Of a stretch of DNA of 64,000 nucleotides, positions 18,676 to 27,035 are shown one piece after another; the stretch's first letter is position 1, and each line of letters begins with the position of its first letter. The stretch comes from Lacinutrix algicola (GTDB lineage Bacteria > Bacteroidota > Bacteroidia > Flavobacteriales > Flavobacteriaceae), in NCBI RefSeq assembly GCF_001418085.1, contig NZ_LIQH01000021.1:1-64000 (forward strand). Reading direction: 5' to 3'. The notes below the pieces were generated by a model. It did not search any database. It worked only from the letters and a program-made list of their open reading frames with translations, and was not told the origin of the DNA. Position numbers and translations under genes: made by a program.

Positions 18676-20178
18676 ATGTCAAATTACTTTAACACATTAT
18701 CATTAAGAAATCAATTAGATCAATTAGGTAAATGTAGATTCATGGATGCTTCAGAGTTTGAAGATGGTGTAAATGCATTAAAAGGAAAAAAAATTGTAAT
18801 TGTTGGTTGTGGTGCACAAGGTTTAAACCAAGGTTTAAACATGAGAGATTCTGGTTTAGATATTTCGTATACATTAAGACAGGTTGCGATTGATGAACAG
18901 CGTGAGTCTTTTAAAAACGCTAATTCTAACGGATTTACTGTTGGGACTTATGACGAGTTAATTCCTACTGCAGATTTAGTATTGAATTTAACACCAGATA
19001 AGCAACACACAAACGTGGTAAAAGCGGTAATGCCTTTAATGAAAAAAGGCGCAACATTAAGCTATTCTCATGGATTTAATATTGTTGAAGAAGGTACAAA
19101 AGTAAGAGAGGATATTACCGTAATTATGGTTGCTCCAAAGTGTCCAGGAACAGAAGTTAGAGAAGAGTATAAACGTGGTTTTGGTGTGCCAACATTAATT
19201 GCTGTGCATCCAGAAAACGACCCAGAAAATAAAGGTTGGGCTCAGGCAAAAGCTTATGCTGCTGCAACTGGTGGTCATCGTGCAGGAGTGTTGGAATCGT
19301 CTTTTGTTGCTGAGGTGAAAAGTGATTTAATGGGAGAGCAAACTATTTTATGTGGTTTACTTCAAACAGGAGCCATTTTGTCATTCGATAAAATGGTTGC
19401 AGAAGGTATTGAACCTGGTTATGCTGGAAAATTAATTCAGTTTGGTTGGGAGACTATTACGGAAGCCTTAAAGCATGGTGGAATTACAAATATGATGGAT
19501 CGTTTATCTAATCCAGCAAAAATTAAAGCGTATCAATTATCAGAAGAATTAAAAGATATCATGCGTCCGTTATTCGAAAAGCATATGGACGATATTATCT
19601 CTGGTCATTTTTCAGAAACAATGATGGAAGATTGGGCAAATGATGATGTGAATCTTTTAAAATGGAGAGCTGCAACTGGCGAAACTGCTTTTGAGAAAAC
19701 AGCATTAACTCCGGATCATATTTCTGAACAAGAGTATTTTGATCACGGAACATTATTAGTAGCATTTGTAAAATCTGGTGTGGAACTGGCGTACGAAACG
19801 ATGGTAAGTGCGGGAATTATTGCTGATTCTGCATATTACGAGTCGCTTCACGAGTTACCATTAATAGCGAATACAATTGCTAGAAAAAAATTATTTGAAA
19901 TGAACAGAGTCATTTCTGATACAGCAGAATATGGGTGTTATTTATTTGACCATGCTTGTAAACCGTTATTAACAGATTTTATGAAAACGGTTGAAACAGA
20001 TATAATTGGTAAATCATTTTCTGCAACAACAGGGGTTGATAATATCGAATTAATAGCAGTAAACGATGCGATTAGAAATCATCCAATCGAAGCAGTCGGA
20101 AAACGATTAAGAGCTGCAATGACAGCAATGAAGATTATAAAATCAGATGTTAAAACAGCAGCATCAGTTTTAGCGTAA
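18676..20178 (+). CDS. ilvC: Ketol-acid reductoisomerase, class II (long form)
   Basis: 500 residues, the long class II form with a duplicated C-terminal knotted domain rather than the 330-residue class I. The NADPH-binding motif is [17 protein letters not shown]. Acidic Mg-binding residues occur in the [14 protein letters not shown] region. It rearranges and reduces acetolactate and acetohydroxybutyrate. It starts 11 bp after ilvN. Confidence 0.95.
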   Translation: MSNYFNTLSLRNQLDQLGKCRFMDASEFEDGVNALKGKKIVIVGCGAQGLNQGLNMRDSGLDISYTLRQVAIDEQRESFKNANSNGFTVGTYDELIPTADLVLNLTPDKQHTNVVKAVMPLMKKGATLSYSHGFNIVEEGTKVREDITVIMVAPKCPGTEVREEYKRGFGVPTLIAVHPENDPENKGWAQAKAYAAATGGHRAGVLESSFVAEVKSDLMGEQTILCGLLQTGAILSFDKMVAEGIEPGYAGKLIQFGWETITEALKHGGITNMMDRLSNPAKIKAYQLSEELKDIMRPLFEKHMDDIISGHFSETMMEDWANDDVNLLKWRAATGETAFEKTALTPDHISEQEYFDHGTLLVAFVKSGVELAYETMVSAGIIADSAYYESLHELPLIANTIARKKLFEMNRVISDTAEYGCYLFDHACKPLLTDFMKTVETDIIGKSFSATTGVDNIELIAVNDAIRNHPIEAVGKRLRAAMTAMKIIKSDVKTAASVLA

Positions 20179-20235
20179 AAGCTATAAAAGAGGTCATATC
20201 AAACACAGTCAAAGTGTTTCATTTATAACACAAAA

Positions 20236-20259
20236 ATATTTCCACTGTCGTGGGAAATA
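20236..20259 (+). repeat. Short hairpin abutting the ilvA start codon
   Basis: TATTTCCAC and GTGGGAAATA form an imperfect stem around TGTC, ending 3 bases before the ilvA ATG. A related element with the same spacing lies before argC at 23852-23875. Confidence 0.55.
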
Positions 20260-20262
20260 AAT

Positions 20263-21531
20263 ATGGAAGAAACCAAAACAACATACAGGCCCACTTTAGA
20301 AGCTGTTGAGGCTGCTGCCGAAAAATTAAGAGGCGTTGCTACCGTAACGCCTTTAATTTCAAACATGCGATATTCAAAGCAATTTGAAGCAAATATCATG
20401 TTTAAACGCGAAGACTTGCAGCAAGTACGGTCTTATAAAATTAGAGGGGCTTATAATAAAATGTCGTCTTTAACTGAAGCAGAAGCAGAAAAAGGAATTG
20501 TATGTGCAAGTGCAGGAAATCATGCGCAAGGTGTGGCATTGTCTTGTAAATTATTAAAAATAAAAGGGACTATTTTTATGCCTTCTCCAACACCAAATCA
20601 AAAGGTGGAACAGGTTAAAATGTTCGGAGAGGATTATATAGAAGTAGTATTAGTGGGCGATACGTTTGATGATGCGTATCATGCCGCAATGGAGGATTGC
20701 GAACGTTTAAACAAAGCGTTTATTCATCCGTTTAATGATAAAAAAGTTATTGAAGGTCAAGCAACGGTTGGTCTAGAGATTATAGATCAAACGGAGTTTC
20801 ATCCAATAGATTACGTTTTTGTGCCTATTGGAGGTGGTGGTTTATCTTCAGGCTTGTCGTCTGTTTTTAAGTTATTATCACCACACACAAAAATTATAGG
20901 TGTGGAGCCAAAAGGGGCACCTTCCATGTTAACGTCTATAAGAAATAATAAAAACACCGAGTTAGATGAGATCGATAGTTTTGTCGATGGTGCAGCGGTC
21001 AAGCGTGTTGGTGATTTAAATTTTGCTATTTGTAAAGAGACATTACATCGTGTGGTTACTGTAGATGAAGGTAAGATTTGCCAAACCATTTTAGATTTAT
21101 ACAATAAAGAAGCGATTGTAGCAGAGCCTGCAGGGGTTTTAAGTTTATCTGCTTTAGAATATTTTAAAGAAGAAATTAAAGGTAAAAATGTAGTTTGTGT
21201 TATTAGCGGAAGTAATAACGATATTACACGGACTGCCGAAATCAAAGAGCGCGCGCTATTGTATGCTGATTTAAAGCACTATTTTATTGTTAAGTTTCCG
21301 CAACGTTCAGGAGCATTAAGAGATTTTGTTGTTGATATTTTGGGTGATACAGATGATATTACTCATTTTGAATACACTAAAAAAGCCAATCGTGAAAATG
21401 ATGTTGCAGTAGTTGGAATTGAGTTAAAATCTCCAAACGATTTAGAGCCATTAATTACTAAAATGAAACGTCATAATTTTTATGGAGATTATCTAAATGA
21501 TAAGCCAGATTTATTTCAGTTTTTAGTGTGA
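20263..21531 (+). CDS. ilvA: Threonine ammonia-lyase (threonine deaminase)
   Basis: 422 residues. The PLP lysine is in VRSYKIRGAYNKM, with the phosphate-binding loop SAGNHAQGVA and GGGGLSSGLSS. A single C-terminal ACT-like domain (HYFIVKFPQRSGALRDFVVDIL) is present instead of the two found in enterobacterial IlvA, consistent with the shorter form. It makes 2-oxobutyrate for isoleucine. It is the last gene of the ilv operon; no intrinsic terminator was seen after it. Confidence 0.93.
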   Translation: MEETKTTYRPTLEAVEAAAEKLRGVATVTPLISNMRYSKQFEANIMFKREDLQQVRSYKIRGAYNKMSSLTEAEAEKGIVCASAGNHAQGVALSCKLLKIKGTIFMPSPTPNQKVEQVKMFGEDYIEVVLVGDTFDDAYHAAMEDCERLNKAFIHPFNDKKVIEGQATVGLEIIDQTEFHPIDYVFVPIGGGGLSSGLSSVFKLLSPHTKIIGVEPKGAPSMLTSIRNNKNTELDEIDSFVDGAAVKRVGDLNFAICKETLHRVVTVDEGKICQTILDLYNKEAIVAEPAGVLSLSALEYFKEEIKGKNVVCVISGSNNDITRTAEIKERALLYADLKHYFIVKFPQRSGALRDFVVDILGDTDDITHFEYTKKANRENDVAVVGIELKSPNDLEPLITKMKRHNFYGDYLNDKPDLFQFLV

Positions 21532-21600
21532 TTTTGATAATTATGACCTTAAATACTTTCAAATTCGTAAAAATTCATCAAAAATGACACAAAATCACGT

Positions 21601-21627
21601 TTTGTATCAAATTAAATTATACGTTTG
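21601..21627 (+). promoter_or_regulatory. Probable promoter of the arginine leader
   Basis: TACGTTTG at 21620-21627 matches the Bacteroidota -7 consensus TAnnTTTG exactly. A TTTG at 21601-21604 could be the -33 box, with a spacer somewhat shorter than usual. The leader ATG lies only 5 bases downstream, so the transcript may be almost leaderless. Confidence 0.45.
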
Positions 21628-21631
21628 CACC

Positions 21632-21697
21632 ATGTTTACATCACTAAATAAAAACGAAAGACCCACAAGTTTGCCAGCGCGCAGACGACGTCGCTAA
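21632..21697 (+). CDS. Arg-rich leader peptide of the arginine operon
   Basis: A 21-residue frame, ATG to TAA. It starts MFTSLNKNERPTS and ends LPARRRRR, with five consecutive Arg codons (CGC AGA CGA CGT CGC) directly before the stop. It lies downstream of a TAnnTTTG promoter motif and about 235 bp upstream of the first gene of a nine-gene arginine operon. Such a run of control codons just before the stop is what an attenuation leader sensing charged Arg-tRNA would look like. No protein family is involved; the call rests on codon content and position. Confidence 0.65.
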   Translation: MFTSLNKNERPTSLPARRRRR

Positions 21698-21746
21698 TAC
21701 GCATACTTCAAGCTTTTAGTTAATAGTTTTTATTTTTTTTCAAACA

Positions 21747-21842
21747 GTGAACAATTCAATACAAATAGTTTCTTTTTTAAATACAGTTATTAGAAATAAT
21801 AACAGGATAACCCTACGTCCAATTTTCCGTCGTCGCCCTTAG
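21747..21842 (+). CDS. Possible second Arg-rich leader peptide
   Basis: A 31-residue frame with a GTG start and TAG stop. Its C-terminal half reads VIRNNNRITLRPIFRRRP, with 6 Arg in 31 residues and three consecutive Arg codons (CGT CGT CGC) close to the stop. Bases 21828-21834 (CGTCGTC) are complementary to GACGACG at 21684-21690 inside the Arg codons of the first leader. It could be a second sensing frame, or simply the pairing partner of the first. The non-ATG start makes it uncertain. Confidence 0.35.
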   Translation: MNNSIQIVSFLNTVIRNNNRITLRPIFRRRP

Positions 21843-21932
21843 GGTGTACTTCTATTTATAGAACTAAGGTGAGTCCGGTTCTGCTTTCAAAAACAAAAAT
21901 TATTACATTTTTTAATTTAAAATTCAATTACA

Positions 21933-22568
21933 ATGGAAATTGTTATTGCTGATAAATCGCATAGTATTTACGCAGATATTATTTGCAACACTATTGCTGA
22001 CGCTGCTCAAGTTAGAGGAACTGGGATTGCAAAACGTAAGCCGGAATATGTTATTACCAAAATGGAAAATGGCAATGCTGTTATCGCATTAGAGGGCGAT
22101 AAATTTGCAGGATTTTGTTATATCGAACAATGGGGTCATGGTAAATTTGTAGCTAATTCTGGATTAATTGTACATCCAGATTTTAGAAACATTGGCTTAG
22201 CTAAACAAATCAAACAGAAAATATTTGTGCATTCTAGAACCAAGTTTCCGGATGCTAAAGTATTTAGTATCACTACAGGTTTAGCGGTTATGAAAATGAA
22301 TAGCGACTTAGGCTATAAACCAGTGACGTTTTCAGAATTAACAGACGATCAATCCTTTTGGAATGGTTGTCAAACCTGTAAAAACTTTGATGTTTTAACC
22401 AGGACTGAACAAAAAATGTGCTTGTGTACAGGAATGTTGTATGATCCTTCTAAAAAGGAAGCAACAAAACCAGTCGCAAATAATCATGATAAAAAAGTAT
22501 GGACCAGATTGAAAAATATTAAGCAATCTATGTTTTTAAAAAAAGAAAAGAATGAAAAAAGCGAATAA
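21933..22568 (+). CDS. GNAT-family N-acyltransferase of the arginine operon
   Basis: A 211-residue GNAT protein. The acyl-CoA loop is VHPDFRNIGLAKQIKQ, and a Cys-rich stretch (GCQTCKNFD, KMCLCTGM) lies near the C-terminus. It is the first gene of the arginine operon and overlaps the longest argG frame. The operon has no argA or argJ, so this protein is a good candidate for the N-acylglutamate synthase of the pathway, perhaps using succinyl-CoA given the succinylornithine-type argF'. That function is inferred from context. Confidence 0.8.
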   Translation: MEIVIADKSHSIYADIICNTIADAAQVRGTGIAKRKPEYVITKMENGNAVIALEGDKFAGFCYIEQWGHGKFVANSGLIVHPDFRNIGLAKQIKQKIFVHSRTKFPDAKVFSITTGLAVMKMNSDLGYKPVTFSELTDDQSFWNGCQTCKNFDVLTRTEQKMCLCTGMLYDPSKKEATKPVANNHDKKVWTRLKNIKQSMFLKKEKNEKSE

Positions 22569-23793
22569 ATCCGATAATGCTTTCTCTTTGGGAAAGATGT
22601 CAGAGAGTGACAGAAAGGGGAAATTAGTCATAGCATATAGTGGCGGATTAGATACATCCTATTGTGCAGTAAGTTTAAGTAAAGCAGGTTACGATGTGCA
22701 TGCGGTAAGCGTAAATACGGGTGGTTTTTCTGATGAAGAAATTAAAACTATCGAAGCTAATGCCTATAAAATGGGTGTGTCAACCTATAAAAATATTGAC
22801 GCAATTGCCTCGTATTATGATAAAGTGATTAAGTATTTAATCTTCGGAAATGTTTTGAAGAACAATACCTATCCGTTGTCTGTTAGTGCAGAACGTATTA
22901 TTCAAGCAATCGAAATTATCGAATATGCAAAAAGTATTGATGCGGAATATATCGCACACGGAAGCACGGGAGCTGGAAATGATCAAGTACGTTTTGATAT
23001 GATTTTTCAAACGTTAGCGCCACATATTAAAATCATCACGCCAATTAGAGACGGAAGTTTAAGCAGACAACAAGAAATTGATTACTTAAAAGAAAACGGT
23101 ATCGAAGCTTCTTGGGAAAAGGCAAAATATTCTGTTAATAAAGGGCTTTGGGGAACAAGTGTTGGTGGAGAAGAAACATTAACATCAGAAAAGCCATTAC
23201 CAGAAAGTGCTTATCCTTCTCAATTAAAACATGCGGAAGACGAAAAAGTGACATTAACCTTTTTGAAAGGTGAATTGGTTGCTGTAAACGGAGTTGAAAA
23301 CGTATCAGACGTAAATATTGAAGCCTTAAATAACTTGGCGTCTGGGTATGCTATTGGAAGAGATATTCACGTTGGAGATACAATAGTTGGTATTAAAGGT
23401 CGTGTTGGTTTTGAGGCTGCAGGAGCTTTGGTGATTATAAAAGCGCATCATTTATTAGAAAAGCATACGTTGACTAAATGGCAATTACAACACAAGGATT
23501 ATATGTCAAATTTCTACGGAATGCATTTGCATGAAGGGCAATATTTAGATCCTGTAATGCGAGACATGGAAGCCTTTTTGCAAAGTAGCCAAGACAAAGT
23601 GTCGGGAGATGTTTTTGTGACCTTAAAACCATACCGTTTTACCGTAGACGGAATTAGCTCTAAACATGATTTAATGAATGCAAAGTTTGGAAGTTATGGC
23701 GAAGAAAATAAAGGTTGGACTGCTGAGGAGGCTAAAGGCTTTATCAAAATAGTTGGTAATCAAAATAAGATTTATCAACAAGTAAATAATTAA
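22552..23793 (+). CDS. argG: Argininosuccinate synthase
   Basis: 413 residues from the first ATG, with the ATP PP-motif VIAYSGGLDTSYC, the GSTGAGNDQVRFD motif and EGQYLDPVMRDMEAFL. It joins citrulline and aspartate. The first ATG (22552) overlaps the GNAT gene by 17 bp. A second ATG at 22597 (MSESDRKGKLVIAYSGG), preceded by a GGGAAAG, fits the family N-terminus better and may be the real start. Confidence 0.92.
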   Translation: MKKANKSDNAFSLGKMSESDRKGKLVIAYSGGLDTSYCAVSLSKAGYDVHAVSVNTGGFSDEEIKTIEANAYKMGVSTYKNIDAIASYYDKVIKYLIFGNVLKNNTYPLSVSAERIIQAIEIIEYAKSIDAEYIAHGSTGAGNDQVRFDMIFQTLAPHIKIITPIRDGSLSRQQEIDYLKENGIEASWEKAKYSVNKGLWGTSVGGEETLTSEKPLPESAYPSQLKHAEDEKVTLTFLKGELVAVNGVENVSDVNIEALNNLASGYAIGRDIHVGDTIVGIKGRVGFEAAGALVIIKAHHLLEKHTLTKWQLQHKDYMSNFYGMHLHEGQYLDPVMRDMEAFLQSSQDKVSGDVFVTLKPYRFTVDGISSKHDLMNAKFGSYGEENKGWTAEEAKGFIKIVGNQNKIYQQVNN

Positions 23794-23801
23794 TTGAATG
23801 A

Positions 23802-23832
23802 GACCTGTTAGGTTTTAAAAACCTGACAGGTC
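23802..23832 (+). repeat. Long hairpin between argG and argC
   Basis: GACCTGTTAGGTTTT and AAAACCTGACAGGTC pair over 15 positions with one G-U wobble and almost no loop. There is no T run after it, so it looks like an intergenic repeat or RNA processing or stability element rather than a terminator. Confidence 0.6.
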
Positions 23833-23851
23833 TGAAGTCAGTTGAACTAAA

Positions 23852-23875
23852 ATATTCCCATTTTCGAGGGAAATA
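23852..23875 (+). repeat. Short hairpin abutting the argC start codon
   Basis: TATTCCC and GGGAAATA flank ATTTTCGA and end 3 bases before the argC ATG. Sequence and spacing match the element before ilvA (20236-20259). Confidence 0.55.
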
Positions 23876-23878
23876 GAC

Positions 23879-24862
23879 ATGAAAAAATTAGAAATAGGAA
23901 TCATTGGAGGTGCAGGTTATACAGCAGGAGAACTTATTAGATTGTTGTTAAATCATCCAAAAACTAACATCAATTTTATTTACAGTACGTCCAATGCTGG
24001 TAACAAAATATCTAAAGTACATCAAGATTTAATTGGTAGTACAGATTTGGAGTTTTCAAGTCAAATTAACTCTGAAGTAGAGGTGTTGTTTCTGTGTTTA
24101 GGTCACGGGAATTCTAAAGCATTTTTAGTGAAGAATTCATTTTCTGCTGAAACTAAAATTATTGATTTAAGTAATGATTTTAGATTAACTAAAGACACCA
24201 TTTTTGATAGCAAAACGTTTGTTTATGGTTTGCCAGAATTAAATAAAGAAGCGATTAAAAAAGCGAATTACATTGCAAATCCAGGGTGTTTTGCATCTGC
24301 GATTCAGTTGGCATTATTGCCTTTAGCTGAAGCTGAAGTATTGCAAAACGATGTGCATATTAATGCGGTTACAGGAGCGACAGGCGCAGGAACATCGTTA
24401 TCCGCAACCACACATTTTACGTGGCGAGATAATAACTTTTCGCATTATAAAGCATTTACGCATCAACATTTAGGAGAGATTAATCAATCGGTGAAATTGT
24501 TGCAGTCAGACTTTAATTCGGATATCAACTTTATGCCAAATCGTGGTGATTTTTCTAGAGGAATTTTCGCAACCATGTACACTAAGTTTAAAGGAAGTTT
24601 GGAAGACGCAAAAGCATTGTATAACGCGTTTTATAAAGATGCTGCTTTTACTGTGGTTTCGGATGATGAGATTCACTTAAAACAAGTAGTAAACACCAAT
24701 AAGTGTATTCTTCATTTACATAAACATGAAGACAAATTATTGGTGACAAGTATCATTGATAATTTATTAAAAGGGGCTTCGGGACAAGCTGTTCAAAACA
24801 TGAACTTAATGTTTGGTTTTGATGAAACAGAAGGTTTAAAATTGAAAGCAACTTATTTTTAA
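23879..24862 (+). CDS. argC: N-acetyl(succinyl)-gamma-glutamyl-phosphate reductase
   Basis: 327 residues. The NADP site is IIGGAGYTAGELIRLLLNHP, and the catalytic Cys is in ANPGCFASAIQLALLPL. It reduces the acylated glutamyl phosphate to the semialdehyde. It lies 85 bp after argG, separated by two hairpin repeats. Confidence 0.93.
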   Translation: MKKLEIGIIGGAGYTAGELIRLLLNHPKTNINFIYSTSNAGNKISKVHQDLIGSTDLEFSSQINSEVEVLFLCLGHGNSKAFLVKNSFSAETKIIDLSNDFRLTKDTIFDSKTFVYGLPELNKEAIKKANYIANPGCFASAIQLALLPLAEAEVLQNDVHINAVTGATGAGTSLSATTHFTWRDNNFSHYKAFTHQHLGEINQSVKLLQSDFNSDINFMPNRGDFSRGIFATMYTKFKGSLEDAKALYNAFYKDAAFTVVSDDEIHLKQVVNTNKCILHLHKHEDKLLVTSIIDNLLKGASGQAVQNMNLMFGFDETEGLKLKATYF

Positions 24863-24905
24863 AAGTACTGCAGCTGCGTTAGCGATTGAAGTGGCATCCT
24901 TTTTT

Positions 24906-24956
24906 GACGTCAGTTCGAGTGAATTTGTGAAGCATGAGCAAATTTGTATCGAGAAC
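24906..24956 (+). repeat. CGTCAGTTCGAGTG...GTATCGAGAAC intergenic element, copy 2
   Basis: It starts GACGTCAGTTCGAGTG and ends TTTGTATCGAGAAC, with AATTTG/CAAATT as an inner inverted repeat. It shares both ends with the copy at 13763-13809 and fills the argC-proC gap. Confidence 0.65.
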
Positions 24957-25022
24957 AAGGCAAAAAAGATATAACGGAAAACGCGACCCTTGTGGTAACG
25001 CCCAAACAATAAAATCGAACAA

Positions 25023-25823
25023 ATGAAAATAGCAATTATAGGAACAGGAAACTTAGGAAAGTCTATCGCAAAAGGTTTGATTACCAACAATGCGATTACT
25101 AGTTTGTATTTAACCAAACGGAATTTGGATGAGATTCAAGAATTTGATGGTTATAAAAATGTGCATTTAACAACGGATAATACCGAAGCTGTAAAACAAT
25201 CTGATATCATCATTTTTGCAGTGCAACCAGCACATTTTGAGCAAATATTAAATGATATTAAGCCGGAATTAACAGAGAAGCATGTGCTGATTTCGACTAT
25301 TACGGGTTTTCTAATTCCTAAGATTGAAGCGCAAGTTGGTGCTGATAAATTTATCATTCGTGCGATGCCAAATACCGCAATTGCAGTTGGGAAATCCATG
25401 ACGTGTTTGTGCAGTAATGTGCAAGGTGCAAAACGTATTAAAATCGCTGAAGCTATTTTTAATCGTTTAGGACATTCGTTAAGTATTCCGGAAAGTCAAA
25501 TGCAAGCAGCAACTGTGGTTTGCGCAAGTGGTGTGGCCTTTTGGATGCGTCTAATTAGAGCAACAACGCAGGCTGCTATTCAGTTAGGTTTTGATGCTAA
25601 AGAAGCGCAAGAATTAGCGATGTATACCAGTGAAGGTGCTGCAAGTTTATTGATTACCAATGGGAATCATCCGGAAGAGGAAATAGACAGAGTAACGACT
25701 CCAAAAGGGTGTACGATTGAAGGTTTGAATGAGATGGAACACAAAGGATTGAGTTCGTCTTTGATACAAGGTATGATTGCCTCGTTTAACAAGATTAATA
25801 CTATAAAAGAAGAGCAGATATGA
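25023..25823 (+). CDS. proC: Pyrroline-5-carboxylate reductase
   Basis: 266 residues. The dinucleotide site is AIIGTGNLGKSIAKGL, with FAVQPAHF, IRAMPNTAIAVGKSMT and the C-terminal family block EGAASLL to PKGCTIEGLNEME. It forms proline from pyrroline-5-carboxylate. Its place within the arginine operon, overlapping argD by 4 bp (ATGA), links proline and ornithine synthesis. An unknown reductase role specific to this operon is possible but unneeded. Confidence 0.9.
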   Translation: MKIAIIGTGNLGKSIAKGLITNNAITSLYLTKRNLDEIQEFDGYKNVHLTTDNTEAVKQSDIIIFAVQPAHFEQILNDIKPELTEKHVLISTITGFLIPKIEAQVGADKFIIRAMPNTAIAVGKSMTCLCSNVQGAKRIKIAEAIFNRLGHSLSIPESQMQAATVVCASGVAFWMRLIRATTQAAIQLGFDAKEAQELAMYTSEGAASLLITNGNHPEEEIDRVTTPKGCTIEGLNEMEHKGLSSSLIQGMIASFNKINTIKEEQI

Positions 25824-26950
25824 GTTTATTTAATGTGTATCCATTATTTGATATCACACCAGTAAAGGCTGTAGATGTCTTTGTTTATGATGAAAATGAG
25901 ACCAAATATTTGGATTTATATGGTGGACATGCTGTGATTTCTATTGGGCATTCGCATCCAAAATATGTGGCTGCAATTTCTGATCAAGTTGCCAAATTAG
26001 GGTTTTATAGTAATTCGATTCAAAATCCATTACAAGTGCAATTAGCAAATAAATTAGAGCAATTATCAGGTTGTAAAGACTACGAGTTGTTTTTATGTAA
26101 TTCTGGAGCAGAAGCTAACGAAAATGCTTTAAAATTAGCATCCTTCCATAATGGAAAGAAAAAGATAATTGCTTTTAAAAATGGCTTTCATGGTCGTACT
26201 TCTGCAGCAGTTGCAGCAACAGATAACGCGAAGATTATCGCGCCAATTAATGCTCAGCAAGAGGTTGAAATTCTAGAATTAGGAGACTTAAAAGGTGTGG
26301 AAAAAGCATTGGCTAAAAATGATGTTTGCGCTGTAATTATTGAGTGTATTCAAGGTGTTGGCGGATTGGATGAAAGTACTACGGAATTCTACGAAGGCTT
26401 GGATGAGTTATGCGAAAAATACAATACGTGTTTTATTGCGGATGAGGTGCAATCTGGTTTTGGTAGAACTGGTGATTTCTTTGCATTTCAGAAATATAAT
26501 GTGATGCCTGATATTATTTCGATTGCTAAAGGTATGGGGAATGGTTTTCCGATTGGTGGGATTTTAATTCATCCAAATATTAAAGCGTCTTTTGGTTTGT
26601 TGGGAACCACTTTTGGTGGGAATCACTTGGCGTGTGTGGCGTCTTCTACTGTTTTGGAAGTAATTAAAGAAGAAAATTTAATGCAAAATGCTAAAGATAT
26701 CTCAGCTTATTTTGTTGAGAAAGCAAAAGGAATTTCGGCAATTAAAAACATAAAAGGACGCGGTTTAATGTTGGGATTGGAATTTGATTTTCCGATTGCT
26801 GAACTACGTAAAAAGCTAATTTTTGATCATAAGATATTTACAGGAAGCGCGAAGAATCCTAATTTATTACGAATTCTTCCGCCTTTAACCATCAAAAAAG
26901 AACATGTCGATTTGTTTTTTGAGGCTTTAAAAAGTGAGTTGCAAGACTAG
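25820..26950 (+). CDS. argD: Acetylornithine/succinylornithine aminotransferase
   Basis: 376-residue class III PLP aminotransferase. NSGAEANENALKLA is followed by the PLP-binding DEVQSGFGRTG and the Lys in SIAKGMGNGFPIGG. It transfers an amino group from glutamate to the acylated semialdehyde. It overlaps proC by 4 bp, indicating translational coupling. Confidence 0.93.
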   Translation: MSLFNVYPLFDITPVKAVDVFVYDENETKYLDLYGGHAVISIGHSHPKYVAAISDQVAKLGFYSNSIQNPLQVQLANKLEQLSGCKDYELFLCNSGAEANENALKLASFHNGKKKIIAFKNGFHGRTSAAVAATDNAKIIAPINAQQEVEILELGDLKGVEKALAKNDVCAVIIECIQGVGGLDESTTEFYEGLDELCEKYNTCFIADEVQSGFGRTGDFFAFQKYNVMPDIISIAKGMGNGFPIGGILIHPNIKASFGLLGTTFGGNHLACVASSTVLEVIKEENLMQNAKDISAYFVEKAKGISAIKNIKGRGLMLGLEFDFPIAELRKKLIFDHKIFTGSAKNPNLLRILPPLTIKKEHVDLFFEALKSELQD

Positions 26951-26963
26951 CTTGAGAAACGTC

Positions 26964-26984
26964 ATTCTGAACTGGTCTCAGAAT
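26964..26984 (+). repeat. ATTCTGA/TCAGAAT hairpin in the argD-argF' gap
   Basis: A perfect 7-bp inverted repeat around ACTGGTC, preceded by GTC, belonging to the GTCATTCTGA type of intergenic repeat. A partial GTCATTCAGCGAGACGAG follows at about 27,006. Confidence 0.5.
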
Positions 26985-27035
26985 CACATAACAATAAGAA
27001 TTAAAGTCATTCAGCGAGACGAGAATAATAAATAC

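Larger units (their letters stand above)
21532..21932. other. Leader region of the arginine operon
   Basis: A 401 bp gap holding a TAnnTTTG promoter motif, one strong and one weaker Arg-rich leader frame, and several short inverted repeats (for example TTCTAT/ATAGAA near 21,850 and AGAAC/GTTCT near 21,860-21,882). No hairpin with a U-tract was found, so a classic intrinsic terminator is not evident. Confidence 0.55.

Noticed and set aside
20811-21245. 144-codon frame antisense to ilvA
   Set aside because: It lies fully inside a well-supported gene; no domain is visible. The same applies to antisense frames inside argF' (27074-27634), leuB (44700-45167) and others.
21800-21900. Possible riboswitch in the arginine leader
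   Set aside because: Several short stems are visible but none matches a known riboswitch pattern that I can recognise.
26934-27035. N-terminal extension of the argF' frame
   Set aside because: It is encoded by repeat DNA and the family N-terminus begins at the ATG at 27036.
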